NCBI RefSeq assembly: GCF_011065405.1
Contig: NZ_CP047056.1
Location: forward strand, 456,747 to 520,746
Direction: 5' to 3'
Origin: Succinivibrio dextrinosolvens
GTDB taxonomy: Bacteria > Pseudomonadota > Gammaproteobacteria > Enterobacterales > Succinivibrionaceae
Length of the DNA: 64,000 nt
Under the pieces are notes generated by a model that saw only the letters and a program-made list of their open reading frames with translations, was not told where the DNA came from and ran no database searches. A program made the translations under genes and the position numbers. Below, piece after piece: positions 49,135 to 58,785 of this stretch (the stretch's first letter is position 1; every line of letters begins with the position of its first letter).

Positions 49135-50502
49135 TTAAGACAGACTATCAATCACTGTCAGTATTTCTTTTGTTTTCTCGTCAACAAGAGCACTGTTACC
49201 TCTGGATTCCACATTCAGACGCAAAACAGGTTCAGTGTTAGAGGCTCTAAGATTAAAGCGCCAGTCCTCAAATTCAAGACTGATACCATCTACGTGACTT
49301 ACATTACAGGCCTTTGACTCATACTTACCAAGAATGGTATCAATAGCCTGCTTTGTATTTTTAACTGTACGGTTGATTTCTCCTGAAATAGGATATCTTT
49401 GCTCAGAATCAGCGACAAACTCAGAAAGCTTTCGATTCATAGAACAGACAAGCTCACTTATAAGAAGCCAAGGGAGCATTCCTGAATCACAATAGGAAAA
49501 ATCTCTGAAATAATGATGGGCAGACATTTCTCCACCGTAAACAGCATTCTCAAGTCTCATTCTCTCCTTGATGAAGGCATGTCCCGTTTTTGATTCAACT
49601 GCCCTGCCGCCTTCCTTTTCAACTATGTCAACAGTGTTCCAGTAAAGACGAGGGTCATGAATAATTGCTGCCCCCTTCTCCTTTAAAAGAAAAGATTGAG
49701 CTAAAAGACCAACAATATAATATCCTTCTATAAACTTGCCTTCTTCATCAAAAAGGAAACATCTGTCTGCATCACCATCCCAGGCAATACCAAAATCAGC
49801 ATGATGCTCACGAACAGCCTTAGCAGTGGCCTCACGATTTTCCACCAAAAGAGGGTTTGGTACGCCGTTAGGGAAATTACCATCAGGTTCAGCGTTGATA
49901 TTGATAAATTCAAAAGGAAGATAAGCTGAAATAGCCTTTAACAGCAGTGCTCCAACACCATTACCAGCATTGGTGACAATCTTTAAAGGTTTCAGATTAT
50001 CCTTATTTATATATGAAACAACGTGTTTTGCGTACTCATCATAAATATCGTAACGTTGTGATTTTTCTTCATAATAAAACTCCTCATGTTCTGGTCCGTT
50101 ATAAGATGAAGATGCAACAAGATCACGAATATCATTAAGGCCGGTATCACCAGAAATTGGTCTGCTCTGCTCGCGAACAAGCTTCATTCCGTTATATTCC
50201 TTTGGATTATGGCTGGCCGTAACCATGATACCGCCGTCTGTTTTTAGATGAGATGTTGCAAAATATATCATCTCAGTACCACACATACCGATATCTATAA
50301 CTTCAGCACCACCGTCAATTAGACCTTTTACAAGAGAATCCGACAGATCCTGACTAGATAGTCTAATATCATGTCCGACTACGACTTTCTGAGGATGTAA
50401 ATATTCTGCATATGCTCTTCCTATGGCATAGGAAATATCAGAATTTAGTTCTGATGGAATCCTGCCTCGAATATCATATGCTTTAAAAGCTGTAATATTC
50501 AT
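49135..50502 (-). CDS. manB: phosphomannomutase
   Basis: 455 aa from the ATG at 50502 (GGAG 8 bases upstream), against 456 in E. coli CpsG/ManB; six codons upstream are probably leader. The phosphoserine loop reads TASHNPKEYNGMK, the metal site DGDADRC, and the opening FKAYDIRGRIPSELN is typical. It converts mannose-1-phosphate from the GH130 enzymes to mannose-6-phosphate for ManA. First gene of the manB-GH130-GH130 operon. It carries an intragenic operator-like site at 50047. Confidence 0.92.
   Translation of the reverse strand: MNITAFKAYDIRGRIPSELNSDISYAIGRAYAEYLHPQKVVVGHDIRLSSQDLSDSLVKGLIDGGAEVIDIGMCGTEMIYFATSHLKTDGGIMVTASHNPKEYNGMKLVREQSRPISGDTGLNDIRDLVASSSYNGPEHEEFYYEEKSQRYDIYDEYAKHVVSYINKDNLKPLKIVTNAGNGVGALLLKAISAYLPFEFININAEPDGNFPNGVPNPLLVENREATAKAVREHHADFGIAWDGDADRCFLFDEEGKFIEGYYIVGLLAQSFLLKEKGAAIIHDPRLYWNTVDIVEKEGGRAVESKTGHAFIKERMRLENAVYGGEMSAHHYFRDFSYCDSGMLPWLLISELVCSMNRKLSEFVADSEQRYPISGEINRTVKNTKQAIDTILGKYESKACNVSHVDGISLEFEDWRFNLRASNTEPVLRLNVESRGNSALVDEKTKEILTVIDSLS
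50047..50062. promoter_or_regulatory. intragenic operator-like site in manB
   Basis: ATCGTAACGTTGTGAT: 14 of 16 match, inside the coding sequence about 480 bases from the promoter-side site at 50528. Confidence 0.5.
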
Positions 50503-50527
50503 AAATAAAACTCCAGACAATCAAAAA

Positions 50528-50543
50528 ATCGTAACGTTACCAT
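50528..50543. promoter_or_regulatory. mannan-regulon operator, manB-GH130 operon
   Basis: ATCGTAACGTTACCAT: 15 of 16 match, 26 bases before the manB start. The remaining 300 bases to the lacI-type gene are AT-rich and hold its promoter. Confidence 0.8.
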
Positions 50544-50843
50544 TATTATAAATAAACTTATTCAAACATGAAATAGATATAATGAATTTTGTGATCAATT
50601 TAATAGTTTAAAAGATACAAAAAAAATATTTCATATTTCCAAATTTTTCTAAAATTGTATTTTTACATTTATTTTCAAGATATTAGCTTTAATCTAATCA
50701 TAAATAAGAGTTTATAAAATGTTTTAAATCGTAAAATAAAAAAAACAGCCAAGTACGCAATCTGAGATTGCTGTCATTGCAACACCTTATGGTCAATGTT
50801 AAAATTTTCTTAACGATAAAACTTTTTAAGGAATTAGTTTTTT

Positions 50844-51854
50844 ATGGCGCATGTTAATTTAAAAATGCTGGCTGAATATACTGGACTTTCAGTTACGACA
50901 GTTTCACGTGCTTTAAAAGACGGAGACGATGTAAAACAGCCAACAAAAGACAAGGTAAAAGCAGCAGCAAAAAAGCTTGGTTATGTACCCAACATTCAGG
51001 GACTCAGTTTAAGAACTGGAATTAACTATAATATCTGTGCAATTCTGCCTATGATTAAACCAGGAGATTTCATCGGTGATGTGGGTTCTCTTGCGCTTAT
51101 ATCTGGGCTTACAGCAGGACTTGAAAACACCCCATACAAGCTTACAGTGCTACCAATGATTTCTGGACAGGATCCTCTTGATCCTGTAAAACTTGCAGTT
51201 GAAGGTAACCTTGCAGGTGGAATTATCATGTCTTTAACAAAGACCAATGACGAACGAGTCATCTACCTTAAGGAAAATAATATTCCATTTGTAACTTTCG
51301 GTCAGACAGAACTTAGCATTAATCATTCCTTTGTCGATGTTGACAATAAAGATCTCGGATACAGAGCCGCAAAGTATCTATATGAAAAAGGCTGTTCAAA
51401 AATTAAGATGATAAGCTCTTCAACAATTTATACTTATGTCTGGCATAAATACTACGGTGTAAAGCATGCATCGATGGAATTCTCTAAGAATTTCTCTATG
51501 GATGAAGATATGATTATTGATACCGATGTTACAAACTATCGTGACTATGCAAAAGAGCTGTGTTCATCAAAAGATGCTCCGGATGGAATAATTTGTGGTT
51601 CCGAAATTTCCGCATTAGGAATTATTGCAGGAGCTCAGGACGCCGGTAAAGTTATTGGCAAAGATTTTCATGTAATCTGCATTGAAACAAGTGAGCTACC
51701 AAACTTTTTCATGCCACCTATTCCTGGACTCAGACAGGATTTTCACAGTGTTGGTGTAAAGCTTTCCAAGTACATTGTTAAACAGATTGAAGGGGAAGCT
51801 CCTGAAAATCTGCAGTACATAGAAAAAGCGACATTCTTTCCAAGAAATCTTTAA
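50844..51854 (+). CDS. LacI-family regulator of the mannan locus
   Basis: 336 aa. N-terminal helix-turn-helix with hinge (LKMLAEYTGLSVTTVSRALKDG, written here in part: about residues 7-28) and a periplasmic-binding-like effector domain from about 62. It is divergent from manB-GH130 and lies among 13 copies of a LacI-type palindrome, so it is the obvious candidate repressor. The effector is probably a manno-oligosaccharide or sugar phosphate. No strong operator copy lies directly before its own gene, so it may not be autoregulated. Confidence 0.9.
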   Translation: MAHVNLKMLAEYTGLSVTTVSRALKDGDDVKQPTKDKVKAAAKKLGYVPNIQGLSLRTGINYNICAILPMIKPGDFIGDVGSLALISGLTAGLENTPYKLTVLPMISGQDPLDPVKLAVEGNLAGGIIMSLTKTNDERVIYLKENNIPFVTFGQTELSINHSFVDVDNKDLGYRAAKYLYEKGCSKIKMISSSTIYTYVWHKYYGVKHASMEFSKNFSMDEDMIIDTDVTNYRDYAKELCSSKDAPDGIICGSEISALGIIAGAQDAGKVIGKDFHVICIETSELPNFFMPPIPGLRQDFHSVGVKLSKYIVKQIEGEAPENLQYIEKATFFPRNL

Positions 51855-51866
51855 GATTTAGTCTAT

Positions 51867-51905
51867 TAGGAATTATGCATTCAAAAATGCATAATTCCTA
51901 TTTCA
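51867..51905 (+). terminator. hairpin after the LacI-type gene
   Basis: A perfect 14-bp stem (TAGGAATTATGCAT and its complement, 51867-51900) with a 6-base loop, followed by TTTC. Confidence 0.75.
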
Positions 51906-52105
51906 ATAATTGTAACCAGCAGTTTTTCAATGTTTAATTCACTCCCTTCTTAGATGTCGCAAAATTATTTAAGAACAACATATATTCAAAGAATTATTTC
52001 AAAAATTCTATATCACGGCATATTCTGAGTTAAAGCAAAAACAACGGGCAGGGAAAATGGAATGAACACATTTACTAATGGCAGAACATAAGGATATATA
52101 GGCAG

Positions 52106-52137
52106 TTAAAAAGGCGGAATATTAAATCCGCCTTTCA
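52106..52137 (-). terminator. terminator of the ABC-importer operon
   Basis: AAAGGCGGA (52110-52118) pairs with TCCGCCTTT (52127-52135); on the minus strand a T run follows. The rest of the 347-base gap 51855-52201 shows nothing else. Confidence 0.75.
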
Positions 52138-52201
52138 CTTAGTTTAAAACACATTATCTAAACTACACTTATCAAGTGTTAGTTCATTGCATTGAGCAAA
52201 A

Positions 52202-53290
52202 TCAAACTCTGTCTTCCGTTGCTGAATCAAATACACTTACAGAAGATAAATCAAAGTACAATGTAAACTCATCTTCATTTCTGATATCAATATTCGCATC
52301 AAGCTTTGCTCGCAAAGGCGTATTGTTATACATAAACTCGGCGATAGTCTCAGAACCGGTTTTCTCAAAAGCATTAACTCTAGATGAAATTGAGAAGATA
52401 TTCTTTGATGAAGTGCTATTCACACTAACATGCTCAGGGCGAATACCTAGTAAGACCCTCATATCTTCAGAGGCATTACTGCTGAAATTATAATCAGGCA
52501 GAGGAATAAAATCAGATTTAGTCTGAATTCCTTTTTCACCATTAACTGTTTTGATTATTCCCTCAATCAGATTAATCTGAGGTGCTCCCACGAATTTTGC
52601 CACAAACACATTGGCTGGAGTATTATAAATTTCATAAGGTGTACCTATCTGCTGGATATGCCCAGCGTTCAAAAGTACAATCTTTGTAGCAAGAGTCATT
52701 GCTTCAATCTGATCATGGGTTACGTATACGACAGTTGTATCCAGCTTACGATGAAGCTTTTTAATTTCCATTCTCATTTCTGTGCGTAACTTTGCATCCA
52801 GGTTTGACAGAGGTTCATCAAAAAGAAAAACTTTTGGCTGACGAACAAGAGCTCTACCAATAGCAACTCTCTGTCTCTGACCTCCTGACAACTGAGCAGG
52901 AGTTCTTTCAAGAAGATGGTCAATTTTCAGCATAGTTGCAACATCTTTGACTACCTTTGAGATCTCATTCTTAGGTTTGTGATTCAACTTCATGCCAAAA
53001 CCGATGTTCTCGGCAACAGTCATATGAGGGAACAGAGCATAAGACTGAAAAACCATAGCAATATCACGATCCTTAGGATCATCTAGAGTGACATCCTTAT
53101 CTCCTATCAGAATTTTCCCTGAAGTAACATCCTCTAGTCCTGCAATCAGTCGTAGCAAAGTTGACTTTCCACAGCCGGAAGGGCCAAGAAGCACAGTGAA
53201 ACCACCTGGTTCCATTGTAAGACTGATGTTGTCAAGAATAACGTTCTTACCATAGGTCTTATTTAAATTGTCAATTTTTACAGAAAACAT
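52202..53290 (-). CDS. sugar ABC importer ATPase, MsmK/UgpC type
   Basis: 362 aa. Walker A GPSGCGKST, signature LSGGQRQR, Walker B VFLFDEPLSNLD and the H-loop THD, then a C-terminal MOP/OB regulatory domain of about 120 residues, as in MalK, UgpC and MsmK. It energises the permeases encoded upstream in the same operon. AGGGG lies 8 bases before the ATG. Like MsmK it may serve more than one importer. Confidence 0.93.
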   Translation of the reverse strand: MFSVKIDNLNKTYGKNVILDNISLTMEPGGFTVLLGPSGCGKSTLLRLIAGLEDVTSGKILIGDKDVTLDDPKDRDIAMVFQSYALFPHMTVAENIGFGMKLNHKPKNEISKVVKDVATMLKIDHLLERTPAQLSGGQRQRVAIGRALVRQPKVFLFDEPLSNLDAKLRTEMRMEIKKLHRKLDTTVVYVTHDQIEAMTLATKIVLLNAGHIQQIGTPYEIYNTPANVFVAKFVGAPQINLIEGIIKTVNGEKGIQTKSDFIPLPDYNFSSNASEDMRVLLGIRPEHVSVNSTSSKNIFSISSRVNAFEKTGSETIAEFMYNNTPLRAKLDANIDIRNEDEFTLYFDLSSVSVFDSATEDRV

Positions 53291-53308
53291 TTTTTTTACC
53301 CCTAAGAA

Positions 53309-54526
53309 TTAAAACACGTTCAGTTGTTCACAATCTGCAGACATTAGTCTCGAATACATTTCAAGACATGCGCGTGCATTGTGATAAGGACATTTCCATG
53401 GTTCTACTTTTGGCTTATCCTCATAAGGAACACCATAGCGGTTTACTTTCCAGAACCATTCATCATTTACTTTGTCCTTAAGCTGAGAAACAATAATCCT
53501 AAAACAGTCTAGAGATAGCTTCAGGAACTTTTGCCTACCACTCTTTTCAAAGGCATTCATAAAACCAACCATTGACTCAGCCTGAACCCACCAGATCCTG
53601 TCTGCATCAAGTAGGTGACCTTCTCTTAGCTCTGAAAAAACGGCACCATCATAATCCAGAGCCTGCCATGCTGTAACTTCAGCCATTTTCAGTGTTACAG
53701 CCTTTAATTTCTTTACAAATTCAGCGTCCTTAATCTGATCTGCGGCCTTATCCATCAGCCAGGTACCTTCGATATCATGACCAAAAGAAATATCTTTGGA
53801 GGCACATCTCCAGTCTCGAGTAAAGAAAAGACCATAATGGCTATCTTCATCGATAATCTTTTCAAGAATCAGTTTTGTCAATTCGTACAGTTTCTTATAA
53901 ACGATCTCATCATGAGAGGCCTCATATAGTTTTGTATATGCTTCCATAATATGAAGATGAGTGTTCATTGATTTTTCAGTAAGAATACCTTCTGCAGTGT
54001 CACATACAAGAGTGTTTTCAATAGGTTTGAAATATCTATCAAAAGCCTCTCTGTACCCACCGTAAACCTCATCAAAAGCATGATCTTCACATAAATGGAA
54101 AACCTTAAGAGCTAGGTCTAAAGCTTCTGCATCACCTGAGGCCAGATAGTATTCAGAAAGAGCGTAGATAAAAAATCCCTGATTATAGATATGCTTCTGG
54201 GAATCCAGCACTTTTCCATCATAACTTACGCTCCAGTAGACTCCTCCGGAGGCTTTGTCATAACAAACATCTTTTAAAAAGTCGTAGCAGTGCTTGGCAA
54301 GTTCAAGATATTTCTTTTCCTTTAGAACGTTATATCCCTTGGAAAAAGCCCATAAAATTCTTGAATGAAGAAGCACTCCCTTTTCTGCCTGAGGATTGAT
54401 TTCTCCTGTAAAGGATGAATACGAATAGAATCCTCCAAATGCATCATCTCTATAATTAGCCCAGAAATCTAAAATGGCACAGGCTTCATCTCTAAACTTC
54501 CTTACCATTTCATCTCGATAATTCAT
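53309..54526 (-). CDS. AGE-family epimerase, probable mannobiose 2-epimerase
   Basis: 405 aa, an (alpha/alpha)6 barrel of the N-acylglucosamine / cellobiose 2-epimerase family. The conserved His pattern is visible in SFGHDIEGTWL, THLHIMEAY and the C-terminal PWKCPYHNARACLEM. In mannan clusters of other bacteria this enzyme turns Man-Man into Man-Glc, the substrate of GH130_1. Gene context supports this over a GlcNAc role: 18 bases upstream of the importer ATPase and near two GH130 genes. GGAG precedes the ATG. Confidence 0.85.
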   Translation of the reverse strand: MNYRDEMVRKFRDEACAILDFWANYRDDAFGGFYSYSSFTGEINPQAEKGVLLHSRILWAFSKGYNVLKEKKYLELAKHCYDFLKDVCYDKASGGVYWSVSYDGKVLDSQKHIYNQGFFIYALSEYYLASGDAEALDLALKVFHLCEDHAFDEVYGGYREAFDRYFKPIENTLVCDTAEGILTEKSMNTHLHIMEAYTKLYEASHDEIVYKKLYELTKLILEKIIDEDSHYGLFFTRDWRCASKDISFGHDIEGTWLMDKAADQIKDAEFVKKLKAVTLKMAEVTAWQALDYDGAVFSELREGHLLDADRIWWVQAESMVGFMNAFEKSGRQKFLKLSLDCFRIIVSQLKDKVNDEWFWKVNRYGVPYEDKPKVEPWKCPYHNARACLEMYSRLMSADCEQLNVF

Positions 54527-54542
54527 TTAAATCTCCATACAA

Positions 54543-55145
54543 TCAGTTCAATACTCTGCATTCAAGATGATTTCTCCACATTAGCCCTACTGAAGTAAAG
54601 AAAACAGGCATAATACCGAAGAAAACTACAACAATAGGCATCACCACAAGGAGAATTAAAATTGTTGTAAAACACAAAGCTGTCATAAACATTGTCATTT
54701 TCTGAGAAATCAGAAGATAAAGAGCATTAGCAAGAACAGCCTTCATATCAGCAGCATCATATATACTGAACATCACTATGCAGCAATAAGAAATAATCAG
54801 GCTTAAAGCTGCATAAGGAAGTAGGACTAATGAACATACAGAAAAGAAACTGTCATGCTCAATCGCCCAAAATACCCCGCATAAGCACAGAAGAGCAGGA
54901 ACGATAAAATACAGCGTTATAAGATTTGATCTGATAAACTCGTTCATATAACAATCAAACATTGCCTTGATACTTATGTGTCCTGCTCCATTTAGATAAC
55001 GTCTTAACATAGTACAGACCATCACCGATGAAGGAGCAATTCCTCCGATGATTCCGCCCATGAAAAGTCCAACAATAAAAGCAACATGCAGAAAAAAAAG
55101 TCGGGATACCCAGTTACAGAAAATAATTAGAGCTGACTCCTGCAT
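54543..55145 (-). CDS. YesL-like (DUF624) membrane protein
   Basis: 200 aa with about five hydrophobic segments. The opening IFCNWVSRLFFLHVAFIVG and a MGGIIGGIAPSSVMV stretch fit the YesL/DUF624 family, which is often encoded with oligosaccharide ABC importers in Firmicutes; its function is not established. AGGAG precedes the ATG. It lies 8 bases after the second permease and 16 before the epimerase. Confidence 0.8.
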   Translation of the reverse strand: MQESALIIFCNWVSRLFFLHVAFIVGLFMGGIIGGIAPSSVMVCTMLRRYLNGAGHISIKAMFDCYMNEFIRSNLITLYFIVPALLCLCGVFWAIEHDSFFSVCSLVLLPYAALSLIISYCCIVMFSIYDAADMKAVLANALYLLISQKMTMFMTALCFTTILILLVVMPIVVVFFGIMPVFFTSVGLMWRNHLECRVLN

Positions 55146-55153
55146 AATGACTC

Positions 55154-56068
55154 CTAGCCTTTTACGGCACCATTAGTTACACCTGCATAAATCTGTTTCT
55201 GCAGTAGAAGAAATACAACAACAGAAGGAACCAAAATAATAATCACACCTGCAGAAATAGTCGTCCACTCTGTACCAAATACAGACGTAAACTTAAACAG
55301 AGCAGTTGAAACAGTCTTCTGACTCTCGTCTGTAAGATACAGAAGAGGAAAGTAGAAGTCGTTATAGATATAAATGGTTCTGAGGATGATAATAGTTGCA
55401 ATTGCTGGTTTTAATAAAGGGAGAATTATCTTAAAGTAAATCTGAAAGTAATTAGCTCCCTCAATCTTTGCAGCCTCATCAAGTTCAACAGGGATCCCCT
55501 TCATAAACTGAAGAAAGACGTAAATCATAACAACATCAGCTCCTATATACAGAAGGATTACGGAGCCTTTGCTGTTGATAAGATTAAGGCCTTTGATAAC
55601 TTCGAAGGTTGCAACCTGGGTTGTAATTGCAGGAATCACCATAGCGATGACATAAGCAAGAAGAACAAGTTTCTTCCCCTTAAACTCAAAACGTGATAGC
55701 ACAAAGGCAACTTGGGTTCCAAGAATAATAGTCAGGACAAGAGAGATTACCAGAATAATACCTGTATTTGAAAAAGCCAGTCCTAGCTGTCCGTCAGTAA
55801 AAACCTTCACATAATTGTCAAAATTAAGAAAAGATTCAGGCAAGCCTACTTTGCTAGTGTTGTAATATTCATCAAGCGTCTTGAAGGATGCCATAAGTAC
55901 ACAGTATGGAGGAACAAGAACCGCAATAGATGCAAAGATCAGAGTAATATACTTAATTGACATCCAGAACAGCCAGGATGGATTTTTTAGCTTTTTAAAA
56001 AGCCTTGCTCTTTCAAGCTGATTTCTTTGCACAGATGCATCTGGCATTACATTGTTTCCGTTATTCAT
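55154..56068 (-). CDS. sugar ABC permease, MsmG/MalG type
   Basis: 304 aa from the ATG at 56068 behind AAAGGGGGG; nine further codons upstream overlap the previous gene and are not needed. Six membrane segments and the EAA loop ELDEAAKIEGANYFQIYFKI for contact with the ATPase. It pairs with the next permease to form the importer channel. Its start overlaps the previous stop region, so the two are translated together. Confidence 0.92.
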   Translation of the reverse strand: MNNGNNVMPDASVQRNQLERARLFKKLKNPSWLFWMSIKYITLIFASIAVLVPPYCVLMASFKTLDEYYNTSKVGLPESFLNFDNYVKVFTDGQLGLAFSNTGIILVISLVLTIILGTQVAFVLSRFEFKGKKLVLLAYVIAMVIPAITTQVATFEVIKGLNLINSKGSVILLYIGADVVMIYVFLQFMKGIPVELDEAAKIEGANYFQIYFKIILPLLKPAIATIIILRTIYIYNDFYFPLLYLTDESQKTVSTALFKFTSVFGTEWTTISAGVIIILVPSVVVFLLLQKQIYAGVTNGAVKG

Positions 56069-56069
56069 T

Positions 56070-56975
56070 TTAGCGTCCCCCCTTTTTCTCACCAAACAGC
56101 AGATTCTGAATAATCATGAAGAAAATCACGATAACAAGCAGAATTACAGCCATTGCTGAAGCTAAGCCAAAATTGTTGAAATTAAAGGCATTTTCGATAG
56201 TTGACATTACGAATGTCTTTGTTCCATTTGCTCCCTTAGTAATAATGTAAGGAATCTCAAATACGGAAAGAGAACCGACAAAAGCCAGAAGAATCTGAAG
56301 ACCAAAAACTAACTTGATTGAAGGAAGTGTGATATATCTGAACTGCTGCCATTCATTTGCGCCTTCAATTCTTGCGGCTTCATACTGATCCTGAGGAATT
56401 GACTGAAGAATTCCATAAAAAAGGATAAGATTAAAACCAAGATATCTCCAGATTGAAGCCGCAACCAAAGCCCAGTTAACAACACTTGAATTCATAAGCC
56501 AACCTTGTGACACAATCAGATCTGATAATCCGATTGACTTTAGAAAACTGTCTAGAGCGCCATCTACCTGGTAAAAGATCTGGAAAACCATAGATGCCGC
56601 TACAGAATTAAGCACAAAAGGAATAAAGATAAGAGTTTTGAAAAGATTATGGCCCATCAGTTTGGTATTAATCAGAACAGCAAACCATAAAGCAAGACAA
56701 AGCTGAATAATAGCACCTACGCAGTAATAACCGCAGACTAGAAGAGAATGAAGAGGAGCATCATCAGAAGTAAAAGGATTTTCTTCAAGAAGCTCTGCAT
56801 AATTATCAAAACCAACAAATTCCTTTACAGGAGCATATCCATCCCAGTCTGTTAACGAAATATAAAACAGTTGTGATGCAGGATAATAAGAGAAAGTAAA
56901 TAAAAGGATCAGTGGTATTGTCAGAAACGATACTATAATCACCCTTTGCTGATGTTTAAGTGTCATTTTAAACAT
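56070..56975 (-). CDS. sugar ABC permease, MsmF/MalF type
   Basis: 301 aa from the ATG at 56975, chosen because GGAG lies 7 bases upstream; an ATG five codons earlier overlaps that site. Six membrane segments, with the EAA loop in DQYEAARIEGANEWQQF. First gene of the operon permease-permease-YesL-epimerase-ATPase. Two regulon operators precede it, at 57017 and 57272. Confidence 0.92.
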   Translation of the reverse strand: MFKMTLKHQQRVIIVSFLTIPLILLFTFSYYPASQLFYISLTDWDGYAPVKEFVGFDNYAELLEENPFTSDDAPLHSLLVCGYYCVGAIIQLCLALWFAVLINTKLMGHNLFKTLIFIPFVLNSVAASMVFQIFYQVDGALDSFLKSIGLSDLIVSQGWLMNSSVVNWALVAASIWRYLGFNLILFYGILQSIPQDQYEAARIEGANEWQQFRYITLPSIKLVFGLQILLAFVGSLSVFEIPYIITKGANGTKTFVMSTIENAFNFNNFGLASAMAVILLVIVIFFMIIQNLLFGEKKGGR

Positions 56976-57016
56976 GTCTAAACTCCACATAAGATGTAAT
57001 TTGCAAATAATATATA

Positions 57017-57032
57017 ATCTTAACGTTACGAT
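57017..57032. promoter_or_regulatory. mannan-regulon operator, importer operon
   Basis: ATCTTAACGTTACGAT: 15 of 16 match, 42 bases before the first permease start. Confidence 0.8.
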
Positions 57033-57271
57033 TATTATTGATTATCATGCATAAAATAGTTGTATATTAGGATTTTAACTGGTTAAAAAAAATGAAATAT
57101 ATCTCGTATCAAAATTTAAAACAAAAAAATATAAAAAATCTTCTTTGTGTGACACATCTCCTGTTAGATAATAATACATTCTCGATACTCCTAAAGACAG
57201 CGCATAAGAATATATGCTTATCAGAAAATTCTTAAGTAAAAGTCTCTATGGAAATATCTGTTTTAATTATA

Positions 57272-57287
57272 ATCGTAACGTTACGAT
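57272..57287. promoter_or_regulatory. mannan-regulon operator, perfect palindrome
   Basis: ATCGTAACGTTACGAT, the only copy with perfect two-fold symmetry, 255 bases upstream of the 57017 site. The surrounding 708-base gap 56991-57698 is otherwise very AT-rich; only a 29-codon ORF at 57490 stands out. Confidence 0.8.
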
Positions 57288-57489
57288 AGTGTTAATTATA
57301 TTACAAAGAATATTTGATCTCTAGCACGTTTTTTATTCATATAAAAAATTTTTAAAATAAATCAACTAGATATAAAATTTAACCAGATAATAAGAAACTT
57401 GGATCTCAATTTGATCTTTCTCCTCTCCTAAAACACTTGTCATACATAATTATTGAAAGCATATAAAAAATTACATATAGGAGTCTTTC

Positions 57490-57579
57490 ATGGAAAAGTC
57501 GAAGAAAATAGACGCCATTGTTAAGAAGGATGTTTGTGAGGATTTATTTAACAGTCTGTCGTTAAAAAAATCGTCTTGA
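57490..57579 (+). CDS. possible 29-aa ORF
   Basis: MEKSKKIDAIVKKDVCEDL... (29 aa) with AGGAG 7 bases before the ATG in an otherwise empty stretch. It could be a small protein or the 5' end of a lost transposase gene. No family recognised, so existence is uncertain. Confidence 0.3.
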   Translation: MEKSKKIDAIVKKDVCEDLFNSLSLKKSS

Positions 57580-57659
57580 TTAGTAAGATTACCAACTGAA
57601 TGGAACTTAAAGACAGATAACCGAAAAAAAGTCTGTCGAATTTTAATCTTGAAAAAGAG

Positions 57660-57692
57660 ATAATGCTGGCAGAATCACCAGCATTGATTTTG
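57660..57692. terminator. terminator of kdsA
   Basis: AATGCTGG (57662-57669) pairs with CCAGCATT (57678-57685) over 8 bases; T-rich on both sides. Confidence 0.75.
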
Positions 57693-57698
57693 AAAGGA

Positions 57699-58785
<1,087 letters not shown>

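Noticed and set aside
34420-57287. Array of 16-bp repeats as a CRISPR or mobile repeat
   Set aside because: Copies are spread singly or in pairs at promoters with degenerate edges, as expected of operators rather than arrays.
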